This document shows positions 43,511 through 52,786 of a stretch of DNA of 64,000 bases, in pieces (position 1 is the first letter of the stretch; the number at the start of each line of letters is the position of its first letter). Source of the stretch: Moheibacter sediminis (GTDB taxonomy: Bacteria; Bacteroidota; Bacteroidia; Flavobacteriales; Weeksellaceae); contig NZ_FWXS01000003.1 of NCBI RefSeq assembly GCF_900176425.1, positions 62,001 through 126,000 of the forward strand. Direction: 5' to 3'. A program made the position numbers and the translations under genes. Under the pieces are notes generated by a model. That model had not been told where the DNA came from and searched no databases. It saw nothing but the letters and a program-made list of their open reading frames with translations.

Positions 43511-44491
43511 ATGATTTCCAAAGAAGAAATTTTTTCCATTCAAAATGAAATAGAATTTGAGAAAAATGCATTGAAAATTTTCCATTTTCAGGCTGAAAAT
43601 AATTATGTTTACAAGAATTTCCTAAAATTTTTAGATGTAAATCCAAATGAAATTAATTCTTTAGAAAAAATTCCTTTTTTACCGATTCGTTTTTTTAAAG
43701 AGTTTGAAATCATTTCCAAAAATCAAACTGCGGAAAAAATATTTACAAGTTCAGGAACTACCGGTAACCAGACCAGCAAACATTTTATATCAGATTTAAG
43801 TTTTTACCGTGAAAGTTTAAAACACAGTTTCAAACATTTTTACGGAGAAATTTCTGATTATACCATTTTTGCTTTGCTGCCTTCTTATTTGGAGCGCGAA
43901 GGTTCTTCGCTGATTGACATGGTCGAATTTTGGATTGAAGAGTCGGGTAGCGGAGGTTTTTATCTTTACAATCATGAAGAATTATTTCAAAATTTAATTG
44001 AACATGAAAAGTCTGGAAAGCAGGCAATTTTGATTGGCGTTTCATTTGCTTTGCTGGATTTCGTGGAGAAATTTAAATTAAATCTGAAAAATACAATCGT
44101 GATGGAAACCGGCGGAATGAAAGGTCGCAAGGAGGAGATTACACGTGAAGAATTACATACAATTCTGAAAAATGGTTTTGGTTCAAATGAAATTCATTCT
44201 GAATATGGAATGACGGAGTTGCTTTCACAAGCTTATTCCAAAGGAAATTCAAGGTTTGAAACTCCGAATTGGATGAGAATATTGATTAGAGATACGGAAG
44301 ATCCATTATCTTTTTTAAGTCAAGAAAAAACAGGTGGAATCAATGTAATTGACCTTGCCAATTTAAATTCATGCAGCTTTATTGCCACAGATGATTTAGG
44401 GAAAATTCATCCAGATAATTCATTTGAAATCTTGGGGAGATTTGACAATTCAGACGTTCGTGGCTGCAATTTGATGGTGGCTGATGTTTAG
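43511..44491 (+). CDS. LuxE-like acyl-protein synthetase (ANL superfamily)
   Basis: 326 aa. AMP-forming motif FTSSGTTGNQTSKH (Ser80 to Gly85 region), then ETGGMKGRKEEITREEL, EYGMTELLSQAYSKG and ATDDLGKIHPDNSFEILGR, the order seen in LuxE/PaaK-like synthetases. The fold activates a carboxylic acid as an acyl-adenylate and passes it to a protein or carrier. No luxCD genes are nearby, so bioluminescence is unlikely; in flavobacteria such proteins occur next to surface-polysaccharide genes. Substrate unknown. The stop overlaps that of the convergent DUF3857 gene by 4 bp. Confidence 0.85.
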   Translation: MISKEEIFSIQNEIEFEKNALKIFHFQAENNYVYKNFLKFLDVNPNEINSLEKIPFLPIRFFKEFEIISKNQTAEKIFTSSGTTGNQTSKHFISDLSFYRESLKHSFKHFYGEISDYTIFALLPSYLEREGSSLIDMVEFWIEESGSGGFYLYNHEELFQNLIEHEKSGKQAILIGVSFALLDFVEKFKLNLKNTIVMETGGMKGRKEEITREELHTILKNGFGSNEIHSEYGMTELLSQAYSKGNSRFETPNWMRILIRDTEDPLSFLSQEKTGGINVIDLANLNSCSFIATDDLGKIHPDNSFEILGRFDNSDVRGCNLMVADV

Positions 44492-46368
44492 ATTTTTTTG
44501 AGCAAAATTGTTTTTGAAGCGTCTAAATTGGATTTTTCAAAGAATTTTTTAACATCTTCATATTGATTTGTAAAAGTTGATTTACTCATCAATAATTCAA
44601 CAGAATAAATTAAGTTTCCATCTTTGATTTCAGCATTTTGAAAATAAATCAAGTCTTTTTCTTTGGTTTCATTATTTGTTTTGAAATTTTGCGGAATTTC
44701 AACCATATAACCATTTGGAATTTTAATGGTAGTCGACACTTTATAATAAAATGGGAAATCGAATTCCAAAACTCTTTCACGTGAAGGTTCATCGAATCTG
44801 TATTGGCTGATGATTTTGCCGATTGGATTTTGAATGGTATAAAATGTCTGAGGTTCAGAATTTGACTGATAAATAGCTTTTGTTCCCATGTATTTATCCT
44901 CTAACAAAGTAGGTGGAGATTTACTTTTTTCGGCAAAGCTCAGATCGAATGAATTGTTTAGATTATTATGCTGATTATTAAAATATCCATTTGATTTATC
45001 AACTCTCGAAAGTATAACTCCCCCCTCGCTAAATGAATAATTTTGAGTAGAATGCAGCTCAGACAAAGTAGGGTTTAAACTTATAAACGCTTCTTTTGAG
45101 GGATCAACAATTAACCCGTAATGATTATAATTTTTTAAGGGCATATATCCCAAATCGTATGTCAGATCAGAGGCGTCGATGAGGTAGGATTTTCCGTCTT
45201 TTAAGGTAACGAGGTTGATAACACTATTAAATTGTCCCATATAAGGATAAGATGTGATGAGTTTTCCATGCTCTCTTGTGCTCAGCAAAACCAAATCAAC
45301 TTTATATCCGGCTGATTTTAGTAATGAATAAAAATGAAGATTTAAATCGGCTAGATTACCTCTTTTTTCTTTATGCAGCTGTCTGTTGCTCATTTCAGGA
45401 ATAGGCATTGTATATGAATAGCCGTTCCAAGTATAGTTTGATTTGAAAAATTGAATTATATTTTTTATATATTGAACCTCATCGTTAGATTTATTAATAC
45501 TTTCTAATAGGGTTTTGGTAAAAGACGGATTGTTATAAGATTTCTGACGTTCATCGATCTCTTTGGTGAGTTCTGTCCATTTGGTAGTGATTTCTACTAA
45601 TTCTGGCGTTCCTTCATAATAATTATCTTTCCACTTGTAATATTTTTTTAATTGCAAAATCAAACTTTCTCTTTGATCTAGCTGGTTGTAGGAAAATAGT
45701 GTTTTGTTATAGCTGGGTATATTGTTTAAATTCCAATTGTGTTGGTTGCCTCCATCTCTCCCTTTCTTATATTTTCTTACAAATAAATCCCCTACGGCAA
45801 TCGTTGCAAAACCTGCATTTAACCCTTCTGGATTTATGGTTATAGAACTAAAAAGTGTTGGGATTTTATCCTGAAAATACCAAGCTTTTATCCAGCGCAT
45901 GTTTTCACTGTTTAGCGTATATTCATATTCGATAATTGAACCAACTTTTACATTCGGAAACGTAAAATCTATAGAAGTAAAAATGTCATTGACTTCTTTA
46001 GTATAAAATTCATTTCTTTTGATTTCTGATTTTATGGTTTTACCATTTTCTATATTTATTGTTTGAGCTTTTAGACCTGTAATATTTTGAAGTTTATATT
46101 TATGTTGGAAGCGCAAGGATATGTTTGCTTCTTCAAGCCCTTTATCATTTAAAATTTTAATTCTTCTATAAAAAGTAGTTTGAATAGGAAAGCGCATATT
46201 CATATAGCCTTCCTCATATAAAATAACAGCTCCAGCATCTTTTTCAAATAAGACTTCTTTATAATCAATTTCAGCTTGAGACACATTTCCCCATTTGGTT
46301 TTGGGATTGATTTGGGCGTTTGAGGTAAAGGATAATAAAATGGTAATTAGTAGAGAAAGAAGCTTCAT
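44488..46368 (-). CDS. DUF3857/transglutaminase-like secreted protein, catalytic residues missing
   Basis: 626 aa, signal peptide MKLLSLLITILLSFTSNAQ. A DUF3857 beta domain occupies about residues 40-210 (YEEGYMNMRFPIQTTFYRRIKILNDKG) and a transglutaminase-core-like region about 290-400 (YTWNGYSYTMPIPEM ... KEKRGNLADLNLHFYSLLKSAGYKVDLVLLSTREHG ... SYLIDASD). The position where the catalytic Cys would lie reads GNLADLN, so the fold is present but the triad is not. A C-terminal domain (about 440-626) follows. Likely periplasmic or outer membrane-associated; function unknown. Confidence 0.85.
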   Translation of the reverse strand: MKLLSLLITILLSFTSNAQINPKTKWGNVSQAEIDYKEVLFEKDAGAVILYEEGYMNMRFPIQTTFYRRIKILNDKGLEEANISLRFQHKYKLQNITGLKAQTINIENGKTIKSEIKRNEFYTKEVNDIFTSIDFTFPNVKVGSIIEYEYTLNSENMRWIKAWYFQDKIPTLFSSITINPEGLNAGFATIAVGDLFVRKYKKGRDGGNQHNWNLNNIPSYNKTLFSYNQLDQRESLILQLKKYYKWKDNYYEGTPELVEITTKWTELTKEIDERQKSYNNPSFTKTLLESINKSNDEVQYIKNIIQFFKSNYTWNGYSYTMPIPEMSNRQLHKEKRGNLADLNLHFYSLLKSAGYKVDLVLLSTREHGKLITSYPYMGQFNSVINLVTLKDGKSYLIDASDLTYDLGYMPLKNYNHYGLIVDPSKEAFISLNPTLSELHSTQNYSFSEGGVILSRVDKSNGYFNNQHNNLNNSFDLSFAEKSKSPPTLLEDKYMGTKAIYQSNSEPQTFYTIQNPIGKIISQYRFDEPSRERVLEFDFPFYYKVSTTIKIPNGYMVEIPQNFKTNNETKEKDLIYFQNAEIKDGNLIYSVELLMSKSTFTNQYEDVKKFFEKSNLDASKTILLKKI

Positions 46369-46376
46369 GGTTTAAG

Positions 46377-47141
46377 TTATTTAAACAAAGATTTTAGTTT
46401 GTTTTTTGCGTTGTGCTTTCGATGGTATTTTGTTTGGAATTCAGAAGTGAATTTCCATAATAAGTTCAATAGTTTTTCAGAATTTTCTCCCGAAATTCTA
46501 GCATATTCATCCGTGATGATTTTTACCATTTCTTTTTTAGGAGTAAGTCTGGATAGGTTTTTCATTCGCAATTCTATAGACATAAAATCATGGAAATTCA
46601 TCCGATTTAAATCAACCAAAAAGAATTCATAGATACCATCACTTGATTTTTTGATCAAAGTATTTCCAGGAGAATGGTCTTTGAACTCAATTCCGGCTTC
46701 GTGCATTTTAAAGCAAAATTTAGTAAATTGTCTCAAAATACTTTCCTCGTCCGGGTAATCTTTTATCTCCACCAATTCTCTGAATGTTAAATCATATTCC
46801 TGATGTGCACTTGCATAAAAGCTTTTTTGTAAACCAAAAGCATTATAATTTTCCTGAAATGCAATCGGAGACGGTGTCCCAATTCCTTTTTTCAGCAAAA
46901 TATTTGCGTATTCAAACGAACGGCGCGCCTTTGATTTTCGAAAATATTTATAGATAAACTGATTGATTTTGTTGGGAATCTTAAATGATTTTACATTCAT
47001 CTGATTTTGATTCACCTGAAATAATTTGATTTTATTTCTTTTCCCAATAATAAAATCCACGCCGGAATTTTCAAAATCTTGAAAGGCCGCGTGAATTTCT
47101 TTTTCGTAAGGTTTAAAATCAGTATTTATTTCAAAAATCAT
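46377..47141 (-). CDS. Lipopolysaccharide/Kdo kinase-like protein (InaA/WaaP type)
   Basis: 254 aa. Protein-kinase-like fold of the LPS core kinases: KSFKIPNKINQFIYKYF, FEYANILLKKGIGTPSPIAF, the catalytic loop FKDHSPGNTLIKK and metal motif FLVDLNRM. Phosphorylates a sugar (Kdo or heptose) of lipid A core. A nearby promoter on the same strand (CAAAAATA on the plus strand, 47156-47163, reading TATTTTTG) opens it. Next to three glycosyltransferases, so an LPS or surface-glycan region is likely. Confidence 0.8.
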   Translation of the reverse strand: MIFEINTDFKPYEKEIHAAFQDFENSGVDFIIGKRNKIKLFQVNQNQMNVKSFKIPNKINQFIYKYFRKSKARRSFEYANILLKKGIGTPSPIAFQENYNAFGLQKSFYASAHQEYDLTFRELVEIKDYPDEESILRQFTKFCFKMHEAGIEFKDHSPGNTLIKKSSDGIYEFFLVDLNRMNFHDFMSIELRMKNLSRLTPKKEMVKIITDEYARISGENSEKLLNLLWKFTSEFQTKYHRKHNAKNKLKSLFK

Positions 47142-47188
47142 TCATAAGATTTGCGCAAAAATAATGATACTTATCTTACCTGAAAACT

Positions 47189-47196
47189 TATCTTTG
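47189..47196 (+). promoter_or_regulatory. Candidate -7 element for the GT4-type gene
   Basis: TATCTTTG matches TAnnTTTG, 18 nt before the ATG at 47214. The divergent LPS-kinase gene has its own -7 element (47156-47163, minus strand) 25 bp to the left. Confidence 0.45.
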
Positions 47197-47213
47197 AATT
47201 TATTATAAAAATC

Positions 47214-48278
47214 ATGAGAAGAATATTTTTGGAGTCTCATAATCTCAAAAATAAAAACGCGGGACTAGGTAAGTTTAATTATGAATTGATAAAAGCAATT
47301 TCTCAACTTACAATTGATGATTTGGAAATACATTTAAATGTCAAAGACCTTTCTGAGGCTAAAAAAGAATTTGGAGAAATTTTTAAGTACCATAAATATT
47401 CAAGCTTGCAAAGACATAAATTGTTTAGGATTCGTAAAAAAATCGATGTATGGCACAGCTTAAATCAAAATACCAAAGTGGAACCTTTTCGTCAGCCCGA
47501 AAAATATATTTTGACTATACATGATGTAAATTTTGTGGAAGAAGTATCTTCAGATTCTGCTCATAAAGTCAATGTTTTATTTAAGGAAAAAATCAAACGG
47601 GCGACCACTATTACTTATATTTCTGAATTTGCTAAACAACAAACGCATCAGTATTTTGAAATTCCAACTCATGTACAAGAGGTCGTGATTTACAATGGAA
47701 ATCCAATTACTGAAAAACTAAATTTAGCAGATTTTCAACCCGACCTACCTCTTGACAAGCCTTTTTTCTATTCATTGGGTGATTTTATTCCAAGAAAGAA
47801 TTTTATTTCTTTATTAGAAATGATGCGGCTGATTCCGGATTATAATTTGGTGATTTCAGGAAATAATTCTAAAAAATATGGCGATGAAGTAAGGGATTAC
47901 ATCTCAAAATATAAGCTTGAGAACCGTGTGTTCCTGACAGGAACGGTGACTGAACAAGCTAAACAATTTTACCTTTCCAATTCTGTTGCATTTCTTTTCC
48001 CGTCTATCAGAGAAGGGTTTGGGCTCCCTCCGATCGAAGCTATGAAGTTTGGGAAACCTGTTTTTTTATCGACCAGAACATCACTGCCAGAAATAGGAGG
48101 AGATGCTGCCTTTTATTGGGATAATTTTGATCCGGAATACATGAAATCGGTTTTGTTTGATAGGTTAGATTATTTCGAATCCGATCAAGAAAATGTTCAA
48201 AAGAAACTTATAGAACGAGCCGGTTTTTTCAATTGGGAAACTGCAGCTGCCCAATATTTGAAATTATACAGACAATAA
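47214..48278 (+). CDS. Glycosyltransferase, GT4-like
   Basis: 354 aa GT-B fold. N-terminal domain has MRRIFLESHNLKNKNAGLGKFNYEL; C-terminal nucleotide-sugar binding region has FYSLGDFIPRKNFISLLEMM, FLTGTVTEQAKQFYLSNSVAFLFPSIREGFGLPPIEAM and SLPEIGGDAAFYWDNF, the EX7E-type motif of retaining GT4 enzymes. Acceptor and sugar unknown; context suggests LPS or capsule. Confidence 0.9.
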   Translation: MRRIFLESHNLKNKNAGLGKFNYELIKAISQLTIDDLEIHLNVKDLSEAKKEFGEIFKYHKYSSLQRHKLFRIRKKIDVWHSLNQNTKVEPFRQPEKYILTIHDVNFVEEVSSDSAHKVNVLFKEKIKRATTITYISEFAKQQTHQYFEIPTHVQEVVIYNGNPITEKLNLADFQPDLPLDKPFFYSLGDFIPRKNFISLLEMMRLIPDYNLVISGNNSKKYGDEVRDYISKYKLENRVFLTGTVTEQAKQFYLSNSVAFLFPSIREGFGLPPIEAMKFGKPVFLSTRTSLPEIGGDAAFYWDNFDPEYMKSVLFDRLDYFESDQENVQKKLIERAGFFNWETAAAQYLKLYRQ

Positions 48279-48279
48279 A

Positions 48280-49143
48280 TTATTTGAAAAGAAATTTAAA
48301 CCACTGCCCGAAATTCTTTTTCCAAACATAGAAATCAGAAGGCATTATTTGCTCAAAATTTATATTATCTCTGATTTCTTTTAAGTTTTCACCTTTTACA
48401 AATTCCAGTTCTTTCCATTTTTCAGGCTCGATGTAGAAGAAGTCTCGGTAGTTTTTATAATTTTCTTTGTTAACTGTTTTCCATTTAGATAAAAAATCAG
48501 GATTTAATTGATGGTTATGTCCCCAGTTTTCAAGTTTAAATTTAATTTCTTCCTCAGTGCGGGCTACTGTTTCATGCAGTAAAATATGTTTTGTATAAAT
48601 AATTCTCTGACGAGTATTTCTTGCAACTCTGTAGTTTGGAAAGTTAGTAGCCACTAAACAACGCGTTGGCTCTTTTACATAAAGAATTCCACCATCTACA
48701 TATTTATAAATATTGATAAGGAATACTGAAATCTGTATTTTATTTTTTTCCGGACTGTCGAGAAAATGATCATGTTTTCTCAAATCCTTCACAAAGCTTC
48801 CAAAATCTAAAAAATATTCATCACTGTCAACCTGAACAAGCCAGTTTCCAACACCCATTTTGAGAGATAGCATATGTCTTTCACGGTTGTCATTTTCTAT
48901 AGCATTTAGTGTAGAGTCATAGAAATCATCTTCGTAAATTTCAATTTTGTTATCTTTGTCTATGGATTTTAACCAATCAAAAAAAGTATTATCGACAGTA
49001 AAATGTTTTCCGGACCAAGTCCTCAAATCCTTATCTATTGCAATAAAAATACGATCAGCATGTTCATAAACTGGAGGCAACGAATGTTTTAGTTTTTCGT
49101 AATCATAGGAAAATAAAAAGCCAACGTGAATTTTTCTCATCAA
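48280..49143 (-). CDS. Glycosyltransferase-like protein, GT-A fold
   Basis: 287 aa. VGFLFSYDYEKLKHSLPPVYEHADRIFIAID and the DxD-like motif VQVDSDEYFLDFG point to a GT-A type nucleotide-sugar enzyme. A late ALLHETVARTEEE-like stretch (LLHETVARTEEEIKFKLENWGHN) is typical of family 2-related enzymes that modify LPS core. Convergent with the GT4 gene (1 bp between stops). Activity is inferred from the fold. Confidence 0.72.
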   Translation of the reverse strand: MMRKIHVGFLFSYDYEKLKHSLPPVYEHADRIFIAIDKDLRTWSGKHFTVDNTFFDWLKSIDKDNKIEIYEDDFYDSTLNAIENDNRERHMLSLKMGVGNWLVQVDSDEYFLDFGSFVKDLRKHDHFLDSPEKNKIQISVFLINIYKYVDGGILYVKEPTRCLVATNFPNYRVARNTRQRIIYTKHILLHETVARTEEEIKFKLENWGHNHQLNPDFLSKWKTVNKENYKNYRDFFYIEPEKWKELEFVKGENLKEIRDNINFEQIMPSDFYVWKKNFGQWFKFLFK

Positions 49144-49173
49144 TTATAGGTGTCTGTACAAGCAAATATAGAT

Positions 49174-49181
49174 TAAATTTG
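49174..49181 (+). promoter_or_regulatory. Candidate -7 element very close to the GT2 start codon
   Basis: TAAATTTG matches TAnnTTTG and ends only 5 nt before the ATG at 49186. If real, the transcript would be almost leaderless; otherwise the true start lies elsewhere. Confidence 0.35.
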
Positions 49182-49185
49182 CCGT

Positions 49186-50109
49186 ATGAGCCACACTGAT
49201 ATATCTGTCATCATTATTAATTTCAATACGTCTCAGTTAACGTTTGATTGCATCAATTCTATTAAAGAATTTGAATCAAATTCAGCCTTGAGTATAGAAT
49301 TTATAGTTGTAGATAATGCTTCGCAACCGACAGATTATGAAAATCTAAATTTTTTATTAGAAAATCAGCCTGATGTGAAAATTGTAAAAAGCCGTATAAA
49401 TTCTGGTTTTGCATTGGGTAATATGTTAGGTGTTCAACATGCTACAGGCAAGCATTATGCTTTTATCAACAGTGATGTTTTATTTTTAGAGCCCGTTTTT
49501 TCAGAGATGAAAAAATTCTTATCGGAAAATCCTTCTGCGGCTCTTTGTGGAATTCAGATTTTAGATGAAAACAAAGATTTATCAATATCACACCGAGATT
49601 TTGAAGGCATTCGCTATAAATTATTTGGGAAGAAATTTCTAAAATTGACACGTCCCGATCATTCTTCTATGTTAGATAAAATTACCAGTCCGACAGAGGT
49701 CGATTTTGTGATAGGCAGCTTTATGTTTTTTGACGCTGAAAAATTTTGTGAAACAGGTGGATTTGACACTAATTTGTTTTTATACTATGAGGAAATGGAC
49801 ATTTGCCTGAGGCTGAAAAAGAAAAATTATAAAACCTATTTTCTTCCCGATTTGAAATATGTACACCTCGAAGGTAAAAGTTCCGGGCAAAATATTCAAC
49901 TAAAAACTGAACATTATTTATCGTATTTATACATCGCTCGGAAAAATTTTGGTTTTTGGAAATACAAAGTGATTAAAAATTATATGCTGCTTTGTTATCT
50001 ATTCAAAGCGCCATTTAAAGCTAAAAACACAAAAATATTTTTAGCATTATTGAGGTCTCAGCAAAGTTTAGCACAGTCCATGCGTCACAATCAAAAAGTG
50101 CAGTTCTGA
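49186..50109 (+). CDS. Glycosyltransferase family 2 (rhamnosyl-type)
   Basis: 307 aa GT-A enzyme. Start MSHTDISVIIINFNTSQLTFDCINS, donor pocket FIVVDNASQPTDYE, NSGFALGNMLGVQ, DxD-equivalent in AFINSDVLFLEP, and the late FLYYEEMDICLRLKKKNYKTYFLP (ED-E motif of family 2). Closest named relatives are WbbL-type rhamnosyltransferases of O-antigen synthesis. Third glycosyltransferase of this region. Confidence 0.92.
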   Translation: MSHTDISVIIINFNTSQLTFDCINSIKEFESNSALSIEFIVVDNASQPTDYENLNFLLENQPDVKIVKSRINSGFALGNMLGVQHATGKHYAFINSDVLFLEPVFSEMKKFLSENPSAALCGIQILDENKDLSISHRDFEGIRYKLFGKKFLKLTRPDHSSMLDKITSPTEVDFVIGSFMFFDAEKFCETGGFDTNLFLYYEEMDICLRLKKKNYKTYFLPDLKYVHLEGKSSGQNIQLKTEHYLSYLYIARKNFGFWKYKVIKNYMLLCYLFKAPFKAKNTKIFLALLRSQQSLAQSMRHNQKVQF

Positions 50110-50175
50110 TTTTATTTTCAGTTTTTTTAAATATCGTTGTAATTTTATGACTTCTAATAATTGTAATTCTTTGTG

Positions 50176-50715
50176 ATGAATCCCGAAAATCTCAAAAATC
50201 AAACATTCCTTTACCCTACCGACACTACATTTGGTTTGGGGTGTAATGCCAATAATGTTGAAGCAGTCCAGAAGATTTTTAAAATCAAGAATCGCCCTGA
50301 TTCGAAATCATTGATTATTTTGGTAGATTCCAATCAGCGTTTGCAACAGATTGTTGACGTCCCGGAATTGGCTTGGGACATCATGGACTTTTCAGAAAAA
50401 CCGGTTACGATTATTTATGACAATCCAAGAAATTTATCCAAAGAATTAATTGCTGAAGACAACACGATTGCGATTCGTTTGACGAAAGATTTATTTTGTA
50501 AAAAAATCATTTCCAAGATAAATGCTCCTTTGGTTTCCACTTCCGCCAATATTTCAGGAGAACCTACGCCTAATACTTTTTCAGAAATCTCTCAAAAAAT
50601 AAAAGAGGAGGTAGATTACATTTTTCCTGAAATAGAAACATTTACTCCAAAATTTACGGGTTCATCCATCATCAAATTATCAGCAGACGGAAAAGTAAAA
50701 GTGATTCGCGAATAA
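50176..50715 (+). CDS. L-threonylcarbamoyladenylate synthase (Sua5/YciO/YrdC)
   Basis: 179 aa. Makes threonylcarbamoyl-AMP for the universal t6A37 tRNA modification. Motifs FLYPTDTTFGLGCNA, KNRPDSKSLIILV, TIAIRLTKD and VSTSANISGEPTP are present. It is a single domain without the Sua5 extension, so TsaC-like. Start ATG at 50176 chosen over a preceding GTG. tsaBDE genes are not in this window. Confidence 0.93.
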   Translation: MNPENLKNQTFLYPTDTTFGLGCNANNVEAVQKIFKIKNRPDSKSLIILVDSNQRLQQIVDVPELAWDIMDFSEKPVTIIYDNPRNLSKELIAEDNTIAIRLTKDLFCKKIISKINAPLVSTSANISGEPTPNTFSEISQKIKEEVDYIFPEIETFTPKFTGSSIIKLSADGKVKVIRE

Positions 50716-50756
50716 TTTGAAATGGGTTTAAATTTTAAATTCTTTTTACATTCTCT

Positions 50757-50785
50757 TTTGTACTTTGCATGAAATTTTACCTTTG
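50757..50785 (+). promoter_or_regulatory. Promoter of the tRNA nucleotidyltransferase gene
   Basis: TTTG at 50757-50760, 17 nt, then TACCTTTG at 50778-50785. This falls inside an in-frame upstream extension and supports the ATG at 50790 as the start; the transcript would have almost no leader. Confidence 0.55.
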
Positions 50786-50789
50786 CAAA

Positions 50790-52217
50790 ATGAATTTAGA
50801 AAAAGCATTAAATCACAAAATATTTCCCATCATCTCGGATTCAGCGAAGGAGTTGAATCAGGAAACCTATGTGGTGGGTGGATTTGTGCGTGATTTTTTG
50901 TTAGAAAGAATAAATAAAAAAGACATTGATTTTGTGACTGTAGGAAGCGGAATTGAATTGGCTCAAAATGCCCATTCAAAAATTTCTGATTCATCAAAAT
51001 TATCTGTTTTCAAACGTTTTGGGACTGCCATGTTCAAATGGGACGGTATAGATTTAGAATTTGTCGGAGCGAGAAAAGAAAGTTATTCTGAAGATAGCCG
51101 AAAACCTTTTGTGGAAGATGGAACTTTAGATGATGACCAAAAAAGACGTGATTTTACCATCAATGCATTAGCAATTTCATTGAATCAAAATAATTACGGA
51201 GAATTAATTGATCCATTTAACGGAATCGAAGATTTAGAAAATAAAATAATCAGAACACCGCTTCATCCAGACGTTACTTATTCGGACGATCCTTTGCGTA
51301 TGATGCGTGCGATTCGTTTTGCAGCGCAATTGAATTTTGAAATTGAAGAAAATTCCTTTCAATCCATTCAAAAAAATGCAGATCGGATTGAAATCGTTTC
51401 TACGGAACGTGTGATGGACGAATTTCAGAAAATAATGATGACTCCGAAACCATCGATTGGATTAAAATTGCTGGACGATGCTGGTTTGATGAAATTCATT
51501 TTACCCGAATTGACTGCATTGAAAGGAATTGAAGAAGTTGAAGGTCAAACGCATAAAGATAATTTTTATCATACACTGGAAGTGGTTGACAACATAGCTC
51601 CAAATACTGAAAATGTTTGGTTACGCTGGGCAGCTTTATTACACGATATCGGTAAAGCGCCTACCAAAAGATATGACAACAAAGTAGGTTGGACTTTTCA
51701 TTCGCATGAATTTGTGGGGTCAAAAATGGCATTTAAGTTGTTTAAGAGATTAAAATTGCCGCTCAATCAGCCTTTGAAATATGTTCAGAAAATTGTGAAA
51801 CTCAGTTCACGTCCGATTTCATTGATTGATGAAAATGTGACGGATGCGGCACTCAGAAGATTGCTTTTTGAAGCGGGAGAAGATTTTGAAGATTTGATAA
51901 CGCTTTGTAAAGCCGATATCACGACCAAAAATGAAAAGAAACAAGCAAGATTCAAAAAGAATTTTGTGTTGGTGGAAGAAAAAATAAAAGAAGTAGAGGA
52001 ACGTGACAAAGTCAGAAATTTTCAGCCACCTGTTTCCGGAGAGGAAATTATGGAAGTCTTTGGCTTAGAGCCTTGTAAAGAAATTGGAATTATCAAAAAT
52101 GGCATTAAAGAAGCAATTCTCGAAGGTGAAGTAGAAAATAATCACGAATCTGCTTCAAAATATATGCTGGAATTAGGAAAAAAATTATATTTGACACCAA
52201 AATTAAAGGAAAAGTGA
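50790..52217 (+). CDS. tRNA nucleotidyltransferase / poly(A) polymerase family protein with HD domain
   Basis: 475 aa. Class II nucleotidyltransferase core: TYVVGGFVRDFLLERINKKDIDFVTVG with catalytic Asp pair, RRDFTINALAIS, DDPLRMMRAIRFAAQL. A C-terminal HD domain follows with LLHDIGKAP. Adds or repairs the 3' CCA end of tRNA. Start chosen at ATG 50790 because a strong -7 element sits in the longer frame. The downstream gene overlaps by GTGA. Confidence 0.92.
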   Translation: MNLEKALNHKIFPIISDSAKELNQETYVVGGFVRDFLLERINKKDIDFVTVGSGIELAQNAHSKISDSSKLSVFKRFGTAMFKWDGIDLEFVGARKESYSEDSRKPFVEDGTLDDDQKRRDFTINALAISLNQNNYGELIDPFNGIEDLENKIIRTPLHPDVTYSDDPLRMMRAIRFAAQLNFEIEENSFQSIQKNADRIEIVSTERVMDEFQKIMMTPKPSIGLKLLDDAGLMKFILPELTALKGIEEVEGQTHKDNFYHTLEVVDNIAPNTENVWLRWAALLHDIGKAPTKRYDNKVGWTFHSHEFVGSKMAFKLFKRLKLPLNQPLKYVQKIVKLSSRPISLIDENVTDAALRRLLFEAGEDFEDLITLCKADITTKNEKKQARFKKNFVLVEEKIKEVEERDKVRNFQPPVSGEEIMEVFGLEPCKEIGIIKNGIKEAILEGEVENNHESASKYMLELGKKLYLTPKLKEK

Positions 52218-52732
52218 TTTACAAAATTCGCGTCATTTTAGACACAAAAGATGATGTTTTCAGAGACATCGAAGTTCGGGACAAACAAACGCTATTCACA
52301 CTCTATAAAGGAATTATGAGTGCATTTAGTTTGCAGGGAGAAGAGTTGGCTTCATTTTATGATTCAGATCAGAATTGGAACCAAGGAAGAGAAATTCCTT
52401 TAGAAGATATGGACAATGAAGATTCTGATCAGACAATGGCAGATTTCTACATCCACGAATCTTTTCCCCAAATAGGTTCGCGCATGATTTTCGTTTACGA
52501 TTACATGGAAATGTGGACTTTCTTCGTTGAGTTAATGGAAATAGAAGAGAAGAAAGCCGTATTAAATTACCCTTTAACTGTTTACCGTTATGGAATTGTT
52601 CCTTTGAAAGCGCCTAAAAAATCGATGGATGTGATTAATCTAGAAGATGATGAAGACCTTATGGCAGATGACGACGCGGCATTTGACGATTTGGATTTGG
52701 ATTCTGATATCGAAATAGATGATGATATTTAA
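52214..52732 (+). CDS. Plasmid pRiA4b ORF-3-like domain protein
   Basis: 172 aa, GTG start overlapping the previous stop. MIYKIRVILDTKDDVFRDIEV and the following DTKD/F-Y segments match the pRiA4b ORF-3-like family, of unknown function in bacteria. The C-terminal ~40 residues are very acidic with repeated Asp. It probably serves tRNA or nucleic-acid metabolism because of its operon with the CCA enzyme. Despite the family name it is not a mobile element here. Confidence 0.8.
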   Translation: MIYKIRVILDTKDDVFRDIEVRDKQTLFTLYKGIMSAFSLQGEELASFYDSDQNWNQGREIPLEDMDNEDSDQTMADFYIHESFPQIGSRMIFVYDYMEMWTFFVELMEIEEKKAVLNYPLTVYRYGIVPLKAPKKSMDVINLEDDEDLMADDDAAFDDLDLDSDIEIDDDI

Positions 52733-52753
52733 AATTTAAAAATATTTATTATG

Positions 52754-52786
52754 AAAGGCAATTCAAAATTTGGATTGCCTTTTTTA
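52754..52786. terminator. Bidirectional terminator
   Basis: AAAGGCAATTCAAA-A-TTTGGATTGCCTTT (one G-U pair) followed by six T, between two convergent genes. Confidence 0.8.

Noticed and set aside
43511-44491. Bioluminescence gene (luxE)
   Set aside because: Only the synthetase-like gene is present; no luxC, luxD, luxA or luxB nearby.
52214-52732. Mobile-element gene, suggested by the name of the pRiA4b ORF-3-like family
   Set aside because: The family is chromosomal in many bacteria; no transposase, inverted ends or target duplication here, and it is coupled to the CCA enzyme gene.
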